In this document: piece by piece, positions 8,365-17,157 of the stretch
Layout of the letters: every line of letters begins with the position of its first letter
How positions within the stretch are numbered: the stretch's first letter is position 1
Assembly (NCBI GenBank): GCA_003427395.1
Contig: BFEA01000720.1
Location: 76,732 to 96,928 of the forward strand
Reading direction: 5' to 3'
DNA: 20,197 nt
Source: Chara braunii
Lineage: Eukaryota > Streptophyta > Charophyceae > Charales > Characeae
Position numbers and translations under genes: made by a program
The notes under the pieces: generated by a model
What the model saw: the letters and a program-made list of their open reading frames with translations, nothing else
Databases searched by the model: none
Told to the model about the DNA's origin: nothing

Positions 8365-10602
8365 TCAGTCTTTAACGATTGATTTTGGTAAACCAAAGTC
8401 ACGCACCCAGTTGTCTTTGAACAACTTGATGACATAGTCGGTTCTTGCGGTCTCTGGCATAGCCACTAGTCTAGCGTACTTGGTGAATCGATCGATGATG
8501 ACGAAGATGTGCCTCTTGCCACTCTTGCTAGTCACCAGGGTGTCCATGAAATCCATGGAAACACTCTGTCCTGGACCAGCAGGAATAGGCAGAGGCTTCA
8601 ACAACCCAAGCGGTGCTCGAGTTCGCGGTTTGTCCCACTGACAGACCTGACAGGTCTCTACGTACTTCTTTGCGTCATCGAACATTCCTGGCCACCAAAA
8701 TCGTTGTACTAGGTTAGCACTCGTCTTCTTGTAGCCAAAGTGCCCAGTTGCGTCATGGCATTCGCCTAAAAACAAACTACGCAATCGCTCACTAGATGGA
8801 ACTACTAATCTTTTTATTCCGGCCTTATCAAGATAGAGTAACTCGTCCACCATCACAAACTCACTTTTCGTGGCCTTGTCTTTAGCCTGAAGTTTGCGCA
8901 TGATGTCCATCGTGACAGGGTCTTCCTGATAGGCTCCAACCAATGATTGAGTTACTTCTTCAGATACGCCTAAGTCAGAAACTAGCGCACCAAGGTAGTC
9001 TGCTTTACGTGATAGCGCATCAGCAACCTTGTTATACTCTCCCTTCAGATACTCAAGCTTGAAGTCATATTGGTCTATGCCCTCAATCCATCGCTTGAGT
9101 GCGCCAGAAAGAGCCGGTTGAGTCTTGATCCATTTGAGGGTCTGATGATCAGTCCTCAAGTAGAAGAACCTTCCCAACAGGAAGTGTCTCCAATGGACAA
9201 GTGCTTTGTATAGAGCATAGAGTTCCCTTTCGTAGGTGGACTTTGCCAACTTCTTCGATGGCATCTTCTTGCTCATGTACTCGATCGGTCTCAACTTTTT
9301 CCCATCCTGCTGAGCCAGCACTGCGCCTATGTCGTATTGGCTTGCGTCAGTGGTCACTATGAATGGCTTTTGAGGATCGGGAACCATGAGGACCTCATGA
9401 TTCATGAGTGCATGCTTCAATCTCTTGAAAGCACCCTCGCACTCATCACTCCAGTCCCACGGTGTGTCAAGTCGAGTTAGATCAGTCGAAGGAGACGCGA
9501 CTTTAGAATAGTTCTTTACAAAGTTCCTATAGTTGTCGCACATTCCTAAGAATGATCTGACCTCAGTGAATGTTTGAGGTCGTCGCCAGTCTCGAATACT
9601 AGCCACCTTCGCATCTTCCGGCCTAATCCCTTCCGCGGATACTTCATGACCCAAGTATAGTATCTTAGTGAGACCAAACTCACACTTCTCTAAGTTGACC
9701 TTATACTTGTGCTGTCGTAGGAGTGAGAGTACAATCTCAACGTGTTGTGCGTGCTCCTCGGCAGACTTACTAAAGATCAAGATGTCGTCTAGGTAGACCA
9801 CGACAAACTTATTTAAATGGTCATGGAAGATCCGATTCATAGCGTGCTGAAATGTTCCCGACGCATTACAAAGACCAAAAGGCATCACTGCAAACTCATA
9901 CAGACCATAACGAGTCTGAAAAGTTGTCTTGTGTTGGTCCTCAGGCCTTATAGCGATCTGATGATAGCCGGATTTCAAGTCTATCTTGCTATAGTACTTG
10001 CATCCCTGCACCCTATCCAATAGGTCGTCTATGCGAGGTAGAGGCTCTGCGTTCTTCACAGTGACGGCATTGAGGCCTCTATAGTCAATGCACATCCTCA
10101 ATGTACCCCCCTTCTTCGGTACGAATAGCACGGAAGTTCCATAAGGGGAAGTACTAGGCCGAATCCATCCCTTTTCTGTCAACTCCTTAAACTGTTGCCG
10201 AAGTTCATCTAACTCGGCGGGAGCCATCCTATAGATCCTTCCCTTTTGGGTCTTACTCCCTGGAATGATTTCTATAGCGTGGACAACTTCCCTTTCAACA
10301 ACTCCTGTGGGCTCTTCGAACAGATCAGGGAACTTAGCAACGACGCGTTCTATCTCTAGGGGTGTTTTAACGGCCTCCCCTTTCTCAGAGACATACACAA
10401 GGTACATACCTTCCTCTTGGTTTTGCTTATAATAATTGTAGAACGCTGATGCACACAAGCAGCCATTAGTATCTATAATGCTACTAGCCTTGAACTTAGT
10501 CAATCTGACAGTTCGACCATCGGGCAACTTATGCTTGAGCACCTTCTTATCCCAGTCAAACTGGGGCTTAGCAACTTCGAGGTAGTACATGCCTAACAAC
10601 AT
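8365..10602 (-). pseudogene. Pol: reverse transcriptase, RNase H, integrase N-terminal part (minus element)
   Basis: This 745-codon open frame copies element RNA into DNA and begins the integrase. RT spans about residues 105-330, with IDLKSGYHQ (207-215) and the catalytic YLDD box (270-273). RNase H follows with TTDAS (D419), E460, and RTDHQ (D485). The integrase zinc-binding HHCC set is H616, H621, C651, C654, and the first catalytic aspartate is D684 in MDFMD. The frame ends at TGA 8365-8367, next to the second catalytic aspartate. The methionine at 10602 is not a real start, because the same frame continues upstream into protease across a TGA at 10612-10614. Several normally conserved positions are altered (CNASGTF, FLGMCDNY, SQYDIG), which suggests loss of function beyond the stops. 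Confidence 0.9.
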
Positions 10603-10611
10603 ATCAAATGG

Positions 10612-10968
10612 TCAGTCCTCGCTAACCAAGAACGAGATCTTATGATTAAGTTCTCCTCCTCCATAGGACAAGGTACAGACTACGTCCTTGATATAGTCTG
10701 TTACTATCATGCGCTCCTTGTTGGCCAAAGTAGATGCTACAGGTCTACTAAGGTGCCATACCTGGTCCTGTAGGTGCAACCTTTCCAAACAGTCGCGACT
10801 TATGTAATTCCGCGTGGATCCGATGTCTATGAAGGCACCACATTTGCGGCCTCCTACATTCACTTCCACCACGAAATGTTCCCCTCTAGGACCTTTCTTC
10901 AATGCCACCCAAGACTCGCGAGGGTCCTTGTTTGACCACTCACCTTCTAAGTCTTGTAAGGCCTCAGA
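10612..10968 (-). pseudogene. Aspartic protease region of pol (minus element), active site altered
   Basis: This section is in frame with the RT section. It contains VGGRKCGAFIDIGSTRNYIS, which aligns with the active-site region of retroviral-type aspartic proteases, normally D-T/S-G. Here the triplet reads D-I-G (10819-10827), so the catalytic context is damaged. LSRPVASTLANKERMIV and ISFLVSED follow, then TGA at 10612-10614. The frame upstream is also cut by a TGA near 10976. Protease normally processes the Gag-Pol polyprotein. Confidence 0.75.
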
Positions 10969-11074
10969 CACATCTCACATACAGAGCATAGTTTGGTCTA
11001 GTTGTGTCTGCGGGTTGGCTAAGGAATCATTAGCTTTGGCCTTGTCATGAAATGGGGAGGGTATCAAGCCCACG

Positions 11075-11491
11075 TCATCTTGAGTAGAAGCCGCTAAAAC
11101 TTCCACTGGCCTCACGCGTTTCCCGAGCTAGAAGCCTGGGAATAAGATGCCCCATCTTTGGAGCTATCTTTTGCGTAACCTTTGCGTTCTGGCACTTGTA
11201 CTGCGAGTGTCCGTATTCCCCACGATTGATACACGCGCCACGCACTCGTCGGTCACGCCACACGTCTTGATCAAGACCTGCCTTTACCCATTCAGCCACT
11301 TTGGACTGATTGGAGGCGGCCTTCCCTAGACTCCTAGGTTGGCCCTTCCCTCGGCCACCTGCCTTAGTCTTAACTACCGCGGCGAGGGTGCTACCCTCAG
11401 CTACGTCCTCGCCGTCAAACTCTGTATAGTCCATCAGGTCAGTGAGCTCGTCGATTTCAGTTCGAGTCCCATCGGACTCCACCATTATCAA
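11075..11491 (-). pseudogene. Gag C-terminus with defective zinc knuckle (minus element)
   Basis: The frame has an acidic stretch (ELTDLMDYTEFDGEDVAEG), a Gly/Lys/Arg-rich basic stretch, then a nucleocapsid-type zinc knuckle at 11192-11233. The knuckle reads CINRGEYGHSQYKC: the pattern CX2CX4HX4C is kept except that the second cysteine is arginine. The same cysteine is serine in the plus element. The pol frame is offset by +1 relative to this gag frame. Upstream, a TAG near 11515 separates this piece from the rest of gag. Confidence 0.75.
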
Positions 11492-12199
11492 CTCAGCCCC
11501 TTTCTTCTTCCACTCCTAAGGACTCTTCTTCTTCTTCGTGTCGTTCTGAGTGGGTTGAGCATTGCCTAGTGTGGCCTCTAAATCTAAGGCTTTAGACAAT
11601 GTCTCAAATGAATGGTACTCGAGGCGCGCCTCGCTGGCCAGCAAGTTCCTGATGTTCTCAGGAAGACATCTCACAAAGGTTGTTAACAGGAACTGGTCAC
11701 TATAATTGATGTCAGGGACGAGGATCAGGCTCTCAACGGTAGTCGTATGCTCTCTGACCGACTTGAACTTTCGTTGGTCCAGTTTGTTAATCGCATCAGT
11801 GGCTCTTTGTGCCTCCTGTGGATTATGTCATCGAGCTTCTACCATTTCCATGAACTGGTCTAACGTTAATGACTTAGCCCAGTCCGACATGCATCGCCCG
11901 TACCCTGCCTTCACAACTACACCATCTAGCCATTTGGTTGCCTTACCTTCGAGGTAAGATGCAGCAGTTACCACTTCATCCTCAGGCAAGGTCCTCTTTG
12001 CCTTCACCCAAACCGGGACGGTCCTCAACCATGTGTCGAGTTCTTCGTCCTTTCTCTCGCCTGAGAAGGCAAGAGGCAGTTTCATTGGGGTCTTAGGATA
12101 CCACTGACCCTGCGGCTGTCCAGATTGTTGAACAGGTTGTTGCGGTGGTGTAGCTCCCCAGCTTGAACTGGAAAGGGGCCTGACATCGTCGATGCATGA
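11492..12199 (-). pseudogene. Gag capsid-like region (minus element), interrupted
   Basis: This section is in the same frame as the zinc-knuckle piece. It includes PMKLPLAFSGERKDEELDTW and AASYLEGKATKWLDG (about 11950-12085), which fit the Ty3/gypsy gag domain, a TGA at 11825-11830, then NPQEAQRATDAI, FKSVREHT and LSKALDLEA. A Gln/Pro-rich linker precedes it (12090-12170: TPPQQPVQQSGQPQ). The plus element carries the colinear sequence with about half the residues identical. Gag forms the particle shell. Confidence 0.7.
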
Positions 12200-12362
12200 A
12201 GTCTTATCTGTTGTTCACGTGCGCATGCAGCGACAACATATTCTTTTTTAGTGTTTTCACCTGGTCAGACAATGCTGACTCATCCAAGCCCTTTAACTCA
12301 ACTTTGTCAGCCTCTAAAGTATCAATCCTAGCTGCTCTATTTTTAATCTCTCTTTCTCTGTC
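12200..12362 (-). pseudogene. Gag N-terminal coiled-coil piece (minus element)
   Basis: On the minus strand the frame reads REREIKNRAARIDTLEADKV and continues with ELKGLDESALSDQVKTLKKN, a heptad-like amphipathic helix rich in Glu, Lys and Leu. It is one base out of frame with the capsid piece, so a small indel lies near 12220. Coiled coils at gag N-termini are common in plant Ty3/gypsy elements. Upstream coding sequence is lost at the junction with the plus element. Confidence 0.55.
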
Positions 12363-12368
12363 GGTACA

Positions 12369-13490
12369 CAACCCTTGCAGCAAGTGCAGCCGCCTGTATC
12401 ACAGGGTCCACAACCCAGTGGGATGCAGGGACTTTGACAAACACAGTGGGTACCAAAGACGGCCATCGCTGCTCCTAAACCCTTCACAGGGGATTAGAGA
12501 GGCAACACATACTTGAGGGCAGTGCCAGTCTATGTTAGGTGTAAACTTACCTTGTCGCACGAAGAAGTGCTTGTGGCTGCCTCCTACCTAGAGGGTAGTG
12601 CAGCAAGATAGTTGAGTGGTTTAGTGCAACTCCAGGGGTATGGTCATGACTTCCGCGCTTGGGCGGTCACTCAGAAATTGGATGACTTCCTTAAGCTGGT
12701 GGAGGAAAGGTGGAATGATCCTCAGGAGGCCCAAACGGCCACTGACGCGATCCTGACACTGCACACGCGGCACTTTAAGTCAGTAAGGGAAGCCACCGAC
12801 GCTGTTGAGCGTCAAATCTGTGTCCCTAGGGTGCGCGATGACCCCCACGTTTTACTCACCCCGTACCTGAGATGCTTCTCTTTGCCTCTCAGGAACCAGT
12901 TGGCAGGTGAGGCCAACATCAATATGCACAACTTTCCTTCGTTTAGCAAGAAGGCCCTAGACCTTGAGGCAAAGATAGGGCATGGACAGGCACCCACTAC
13001 GGATGGTAGGAGGAAGACACTGCCTCCTAACAGGAAGGCGAAAGGGCGCATTATGTTTGTCGATAACGATGGTTCAACCATCGAATTAGACGAACACTTC
13101 CAGGAAGGAGTAGGTTTAGAGGCTGGCAGCGCAGAAGCTTCAGAGGGTGGAGTAGTCGTTGTCGTAGCTCAGAAAGGTAAGGCGACCGGTAGACGCCGTG
13201 GAGGCTCCCGATCAAGGAGTCAAGTTGACCCCAACGCTCCCCGATGGGAGAAGGCGGGTCTCACAGAGGACGTGTGGAGAGATCGGTACACCCGACAAGC
13301 TTGTATTCGTTCTGGCCAATATGGCCATAACCAATTCAAGTGCCGGAACAAGAAAGTGATCGACAAGATCCCACCTATGATGGGGCAGGCGGTAGGATCC
13401 TCCCCCCAGTTGGTAGCAATGTTGCCAGCACTTCAGGCTCTGCTCCGGGAAACACGTCGGTCCAATAGGAATAGTAGTTGTTCCTACTAG
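12369..13490 (+). pseudogene. Gag, N-terminally truncated (plus element)
   Basis: The visible gag starts in a Gln/Pro-rich linker (from about 12369: QPLQQVQPPVSQGPQPSG), then QTQWVPKTAIAAPKPFTG, both colinear with the minus element. In-frame stops lie at 12435-12437, 12495-12497 and 12609-12611. From 12612 the frame is open for 292 codons, with the capsid-like region (RAWAVTQKLDDFLKLVEERW, then LALDLEA-type helix), an acidic and basic linker, and a zinc knuckle at 13302-13343 reading CIRSGQYGHNQFKC. The second cysteine of CX2CX4HX4C is serine. The methionine at 12612 is only an artefact of the preceding stop. The N-terminal coiled coil found in the minus element is absent here. Confidence 0.8.
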
Positions 13491-13844
13491 GGTCGAGGTG
13501 GTGGAGACACCCTCACCATCTCGAGAGATGGCCCAAGCTACTGACTCCAGCGTCGTCCCGCAAACACGTTCAGACCCATCGAGCCCTTGTTCGATGAATG
13601 TGTTTGAATCCTTAGGAGCTAGAGGAGGGGTGGTCTAGATCAGACCCGCTAGCTTTTTGGACGGCCCTAGTCAAAGCCCGAAGGGTGAGATGTTCGTCAG
13701 CGAGATAGTCATTGGCGGCCGCAAGGCCGGGGCCTATTATGACACTTGCTCGACAAGGAACTTTATTAATCGCGCGTGCGTTGAGAGGTTGCGTTTATAG
13801 GGGCGAGTGCAGCGCCTGAGTCGACCTGTGCCAACAAACAGCGC
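13491..13844 (+). pseudogene. Aspartic protease region (plus element), broken
   Basis: The frame is +1 relative to gag and is open across the gag stop (VVVPTRVEVVETPSPSREMA). TAG codons interrupt it at 13636-13638 and 13798-13800. The protease core reads IVIGGRKAGAYYDTCSTRNF. The active-site triplet is D-T-C (13741-13749) in place of D-T/S-G. Between about 13815 and 13845 a small deletion shifts the frame into that of RT. The minus element carries a different lesion (D-I-G) at the same active site. Confidence 0.7.
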
Positions 13845-16154
13845 ATGGTAGTCAACGACTACCTCCAGAATGTTGAGTGTTGTTTCCCGTACGAGGGAGG
13901 GGAATTGAGACCTTGCGTCTCATTCCTAGTCAGCGATGAACTCCCTATGGATATGTTGTTAGGTATGTACTACCTCTCTGTGGCACAACCCCAGTTTGGC
14001 TGGGACCGAAAAGTGGTCAAACACACTTTGCCAGGTGGAGGGACCGCCAAATTACATAAGTTCAAAGCTAGTAGTCTGATTGAGTCCTATGGGTGCATGT
14101 GTGCGCCCGCGTTCTATAATTATTACAAGCAAAATCAGGAGGGTATGTACTTAGTTTATGTCTCCGCTGTAGGCGAGCCGGTGAAAATGCCACCGGAGAT
14201 AGAGGGAGTAGTTGCCAAGTACCCTAACCTATTTGAAGAGCCGACAGGGGTTATAAAAAGGGAGGTCGTCCGCGCGATAGAGAGTATCCCAGGGTCTAGC
14301 ATCCCGAAGGGTAGGATCTATCGGATGTCTCCAAGCGAGCTCGATGAGCTTCACCGACAACTCAAGGAACTCGTAGAGAAGGGTTGGATCCGGCCGAGTG
14401 TCTCTCCTTATGGATCTCTAGTGTATTTCGTACCTAAGAAGAATGAGGGCACACTTAGGATGTGCATTGATTATAGGGGCCTCAATGCCATCATTGTTAA
14501 GAACAGAGAGCCCCTACCACGCATCGATGATTTGCTTGATAGAGTGCAAGGGTGTCGGTTCTTCAGTAAGATAGATCTGAAGTCCGGGTACCATCAGATT
14601 GCAATCCGGCCCGAGGATCAACACAAAACCGCCTTTCAAACCAGGTACGGTCTATACGAGTTTGTGGTGATGCCTTTCGGCCTTTGCAATGCTCCTGGCA
14701 CCTTTCAGCACGCTATGAATCGGATATTCCATGACTACTTGGATAAGTTTATCATCGTGTACCTCGATGACATACTTATTTTTAGTAAGACTGTCGAGGA
14801 GCATGTTGCACACTTGGACAAAGTCCTCAGTCTCCTGCGCCAGCACATGTTTAATATCAACAGTGAGAAGTGCGAGTTTGGCCGCACCCGTGTCTTGTAC
14901 TTGGGTCATGAGATATCCGCGGAAGGGTTAAAGCCCGATGACGCGAAGGTGGCCAGCATTCGTGATTGGCCACGTCCTCAGTCTGTGACTGAGATGAGAC
15001 CTTTCTTAGGAATGACAGGCTACTATAGGACTTTCGTTAAAAACTACAGCATAGTGGTCGCTCCTTTGATTGATCTGACCCGCCTTGACACCCCATGGGA
15101 ATGGACAAATGAGTGCGAGGCTGCTTTCAGACATTTGAAGCATGCGTTGACGCACTACGAGGTCTTGAAACTTCCAGATCCAAATAAGCCGTTTATAGTC
15201 ACCACGGATGCCAGCCAATATGGCATTGGCATCGTGCTCGTGCAGCAGGAGGGGCCAAAGTTGAGGCTTGTAGAGTACATGTCCAAGAAAATGCTGTCTC
15301 AGAAGTTGGCTACGTCCACCTATGAGAAGGAACTCTATGCAGTTTACAAGGCGCTGACCCATTGGAGGAACTACCTCCTTGGGAGGTTCTTCATCCTCAG
15401 GACTGATCATCAGACCCTGAGATGGATGAGAACTCAGTCGGCACTCTTTGACGCTCTCAAGCGTTGGATCGAAGTCATTGAGCAATATGACTTTGACCCT
15501 CGGTATCCGAAAGGGGAGTACAACAAGGTTGTTGATGCCTTGTCGCGTAGACCTGATTTCTCAGGTGCGCTGATTACTGAGTTCGATGTGACGGACAATG
15601 TTAATCAGTCCTTGGTGGAAGCCTATCGCGAGGACCAGTTCATGTCTGAGATCATACGCAGACCTCAGGCGAAGGACAAGAAGACCTCTGCCGAGTTTGA
15701 GTTGGTCAATGGCTTGCCGTTCCTTGAGAAGGCAGGGAATAAACGATTGTGTGTCCCTAATAGCGAGTCTTTGCGTAGCTTATTTTTAGGTGAGTGTCAT
15801 GATGCCACCGGCCATTTTGGGTACAAGAAGACTGCAGCTAATCTGCTGCAGCGGTTTTGGTGGCCCACGATGATGCGAGATGCCCAGCTCTACGTGGAGA
15901 CTTGTCAAGTCTGTCAGAGGGACAAGCCACGTACGCAGGCTCCTCTTGGGCTTTTGAAGCCCCTTCCGATCCCCGAACGGCCTGGTGAGAGTCTGTCCAT
16001 GGACTTCATGGATACTCTAGTCACCAGCAAGAGTGGGATGCGACACATCTTCGTCATCGTGGATAGATTTAGGAAGTACGCTAGGTTAGTAGCAATGCCG
16101 GAAACAGCAAAGACGAAGTATGTGATCCGAATGCTCAAAGAGAACCGGGTTTGA
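13845..16154 (+). pseudogene. Pol: protease end, reverse transcriptase, RNase H, integrase N-terminal part (plus element)
   Basis: This 769-codon open frame covers the end of protease (to about residue 35), RT with IDLKSGYHQ (243-251) and the YLDD catalytic box (306-309), RNase H with TTDAS (D455), E496 and RTDHQ (D521), and the integrase zinc-binding residues H652, H657, C687, C690, with the first catalytic aspartate D720 in MDFMD. It ends at TGA 16152-16154, in the same frame as the following integrase half. The starting methionine is an internal residue after the frameshift. Protein identity with the minus element is roughly three quarters by eye. RT motifs are better preserved here (CNAPGTF, TGYYR). 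Confidence 0.9.
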
Positions 16155-16694
16155 GACTTTGGGTTACCGAAGTCTATTATCAGTGACAGGGATGTCCGGT
16201 TTACAAGTGAATTGTGGAAGGCCGCTGCTGTAGAGTAGGGAACCCAGTTGCAAATGACTAATGGGAACCACCCAGAGGCCAACGGCCAGGCCGAGCAATT
16301 GAATCACGCTGTACAACACCTGTTGAGGCATTACATCAAACCCAACCAGGTGGACTGGGANGAGAAGCTTGCTCTCATCGCCAGCCTGTACAACAATGCT
16401 GTACACAGCGCCACTGGGGTGAGCCCGAACAGTTTACTATTGACTTTCAAGCCTAGACTACCCCTAGACTTTCTCCTTCCTAAGAACCAGTCAACTGCTG
16501 CACCGGGTACTTTAGAGTTTGCCTACAGATATGAACAGAAAATGCAGCAGGCGGTAGAGCAGATGTAGAAGGCACAGGCAGCAATGATAGAGTCTGACAA
16601 CAGACACCGCCGACCTTCTACGTTTCAGGTTGGGGACAGAGTTTGGGTAAAGTCCTCTGAACTGGGACAGGAGTACGGGATTTCCCGTTAACCC
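16155..16694 (+). pseudogene. Integrase core C-terminal half (plus element), broken
   Basis: This is in frame with the upstream section. It starts with DFGLPKSIISDRDVRFTSEL, which contains the second catalytic aspartate (ISD), then TAG at 16236-16238, then GTQLQMTNGNHPEANGQAEQ, which carries the catalytic glutamate. Further TAG (16566-16568) and TAA (16689-16691) codons interrupt the charged tail. An unresolved base lies at 16361. The five or so residues before QMTNG are deleted in the minus element. Confidence 0.8.
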
Positions 16695-17120
16695 ATGCCA
16701 CAGTACTTTGGACCATGGGAAGTCTTAGATATTGTCGGGACTGATCCAGATGGGCCATCTTATGTAATCCGAATCCCAGGTCATCTTCGTACTGACCCCA
16801 TCTTTCACGCCTCCAAACTTGCACCTTTCAAAGAAACTGATCAGTTTCCATCTCGCCGCTCAATGCTGCCCCCAACCATGGACAGAGAGGTGGACATCGA
16901 TGACATCGTGGACCACAGAGAGCTGCCGGTATCAATACCAACAGGCAGGGGATGTCCTCCAAAAGCGAAGTTGCAGTATTGCGTTTGGTTCCGGCATCAC
17001 ACTGATCCAAAGGAGGACCACTGGTTCACCAGGGAGGAACTCATGCAGACCGCTCCGCAAGTGGTAGCCCACTACGAAAGATCTCTGCAGAAGGGAAAGC
17101 GCCCTATGGTTGAAGATTGA
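16695..17120 (+). pseudogene. Pol C-terminus: integrase GPY/F-like module and chromodomain-like tail (plus element)
   Basis: The frame reads PQYFGPWEVLDIVG, then YVIRIPGHLRTDPIFHASKL (the HPVFHxSxL-type integrase module), MLPPTMD, DIDDIVDHRELP, and a chromodomain-like tail with QYCVWFRH, DHWFTREEL and APQVVAHYERSL. It ends at TGA 17118-17120, about 20 bases before the polypurine tract, as expected for the natural end of pol. The first methionine is internal to pol and merely follows the TAA at 16689. Confidence 0.8.
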
Positions 17121-17141
17121 GCTTCTCAGAGGACTGTTGAA

Positions 17142-17157
17142 GCTAAGCAGGAGGGAA
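17142..17157 (+). other. Polypurine tract of the plus element
   Basis: GCTAAGCAGGAGGGAA lies directly before the TG of the 3' LTR and aligns with the tract of the minus element at 7440-7455. It primes plus-strand DNA synthesis in reverse transcription. Confidence 0.75.

Larger units (their letters stand above)
6415..12360 (-). mobile_element. Ty3/gypsy chromovirus-like retrotransposon, 5'-truncated (minus element)
   Basis: Read on the minus strand, this has part of gag, protease, RT, RNase H, integrase, a chromodomain-like tail, a polypurine tract and a 3' LTR ending at 6415. It is closely related to the plus element in protein sequence and LTR landmarks, but is a distinct copy or subfamily with a longer LTR. 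It has no 5' LTR, PBS or gag start: near 12345-12375 it runs directly into the gag of the plus element in opposite orientation. All coding sections carry stops. Confidence 0.8.

Noticed and set aside
12366-12460. Minus-strand frame reading PTVFVKVPASHWVVDPVIQA as gag N-terminus of the minus element
   Set aside because: The plus strand over the same bases is colinear with the gag linker of the other element (QPLQQVQPPV to QTQWVPKT), so the minus reading is a shadow.
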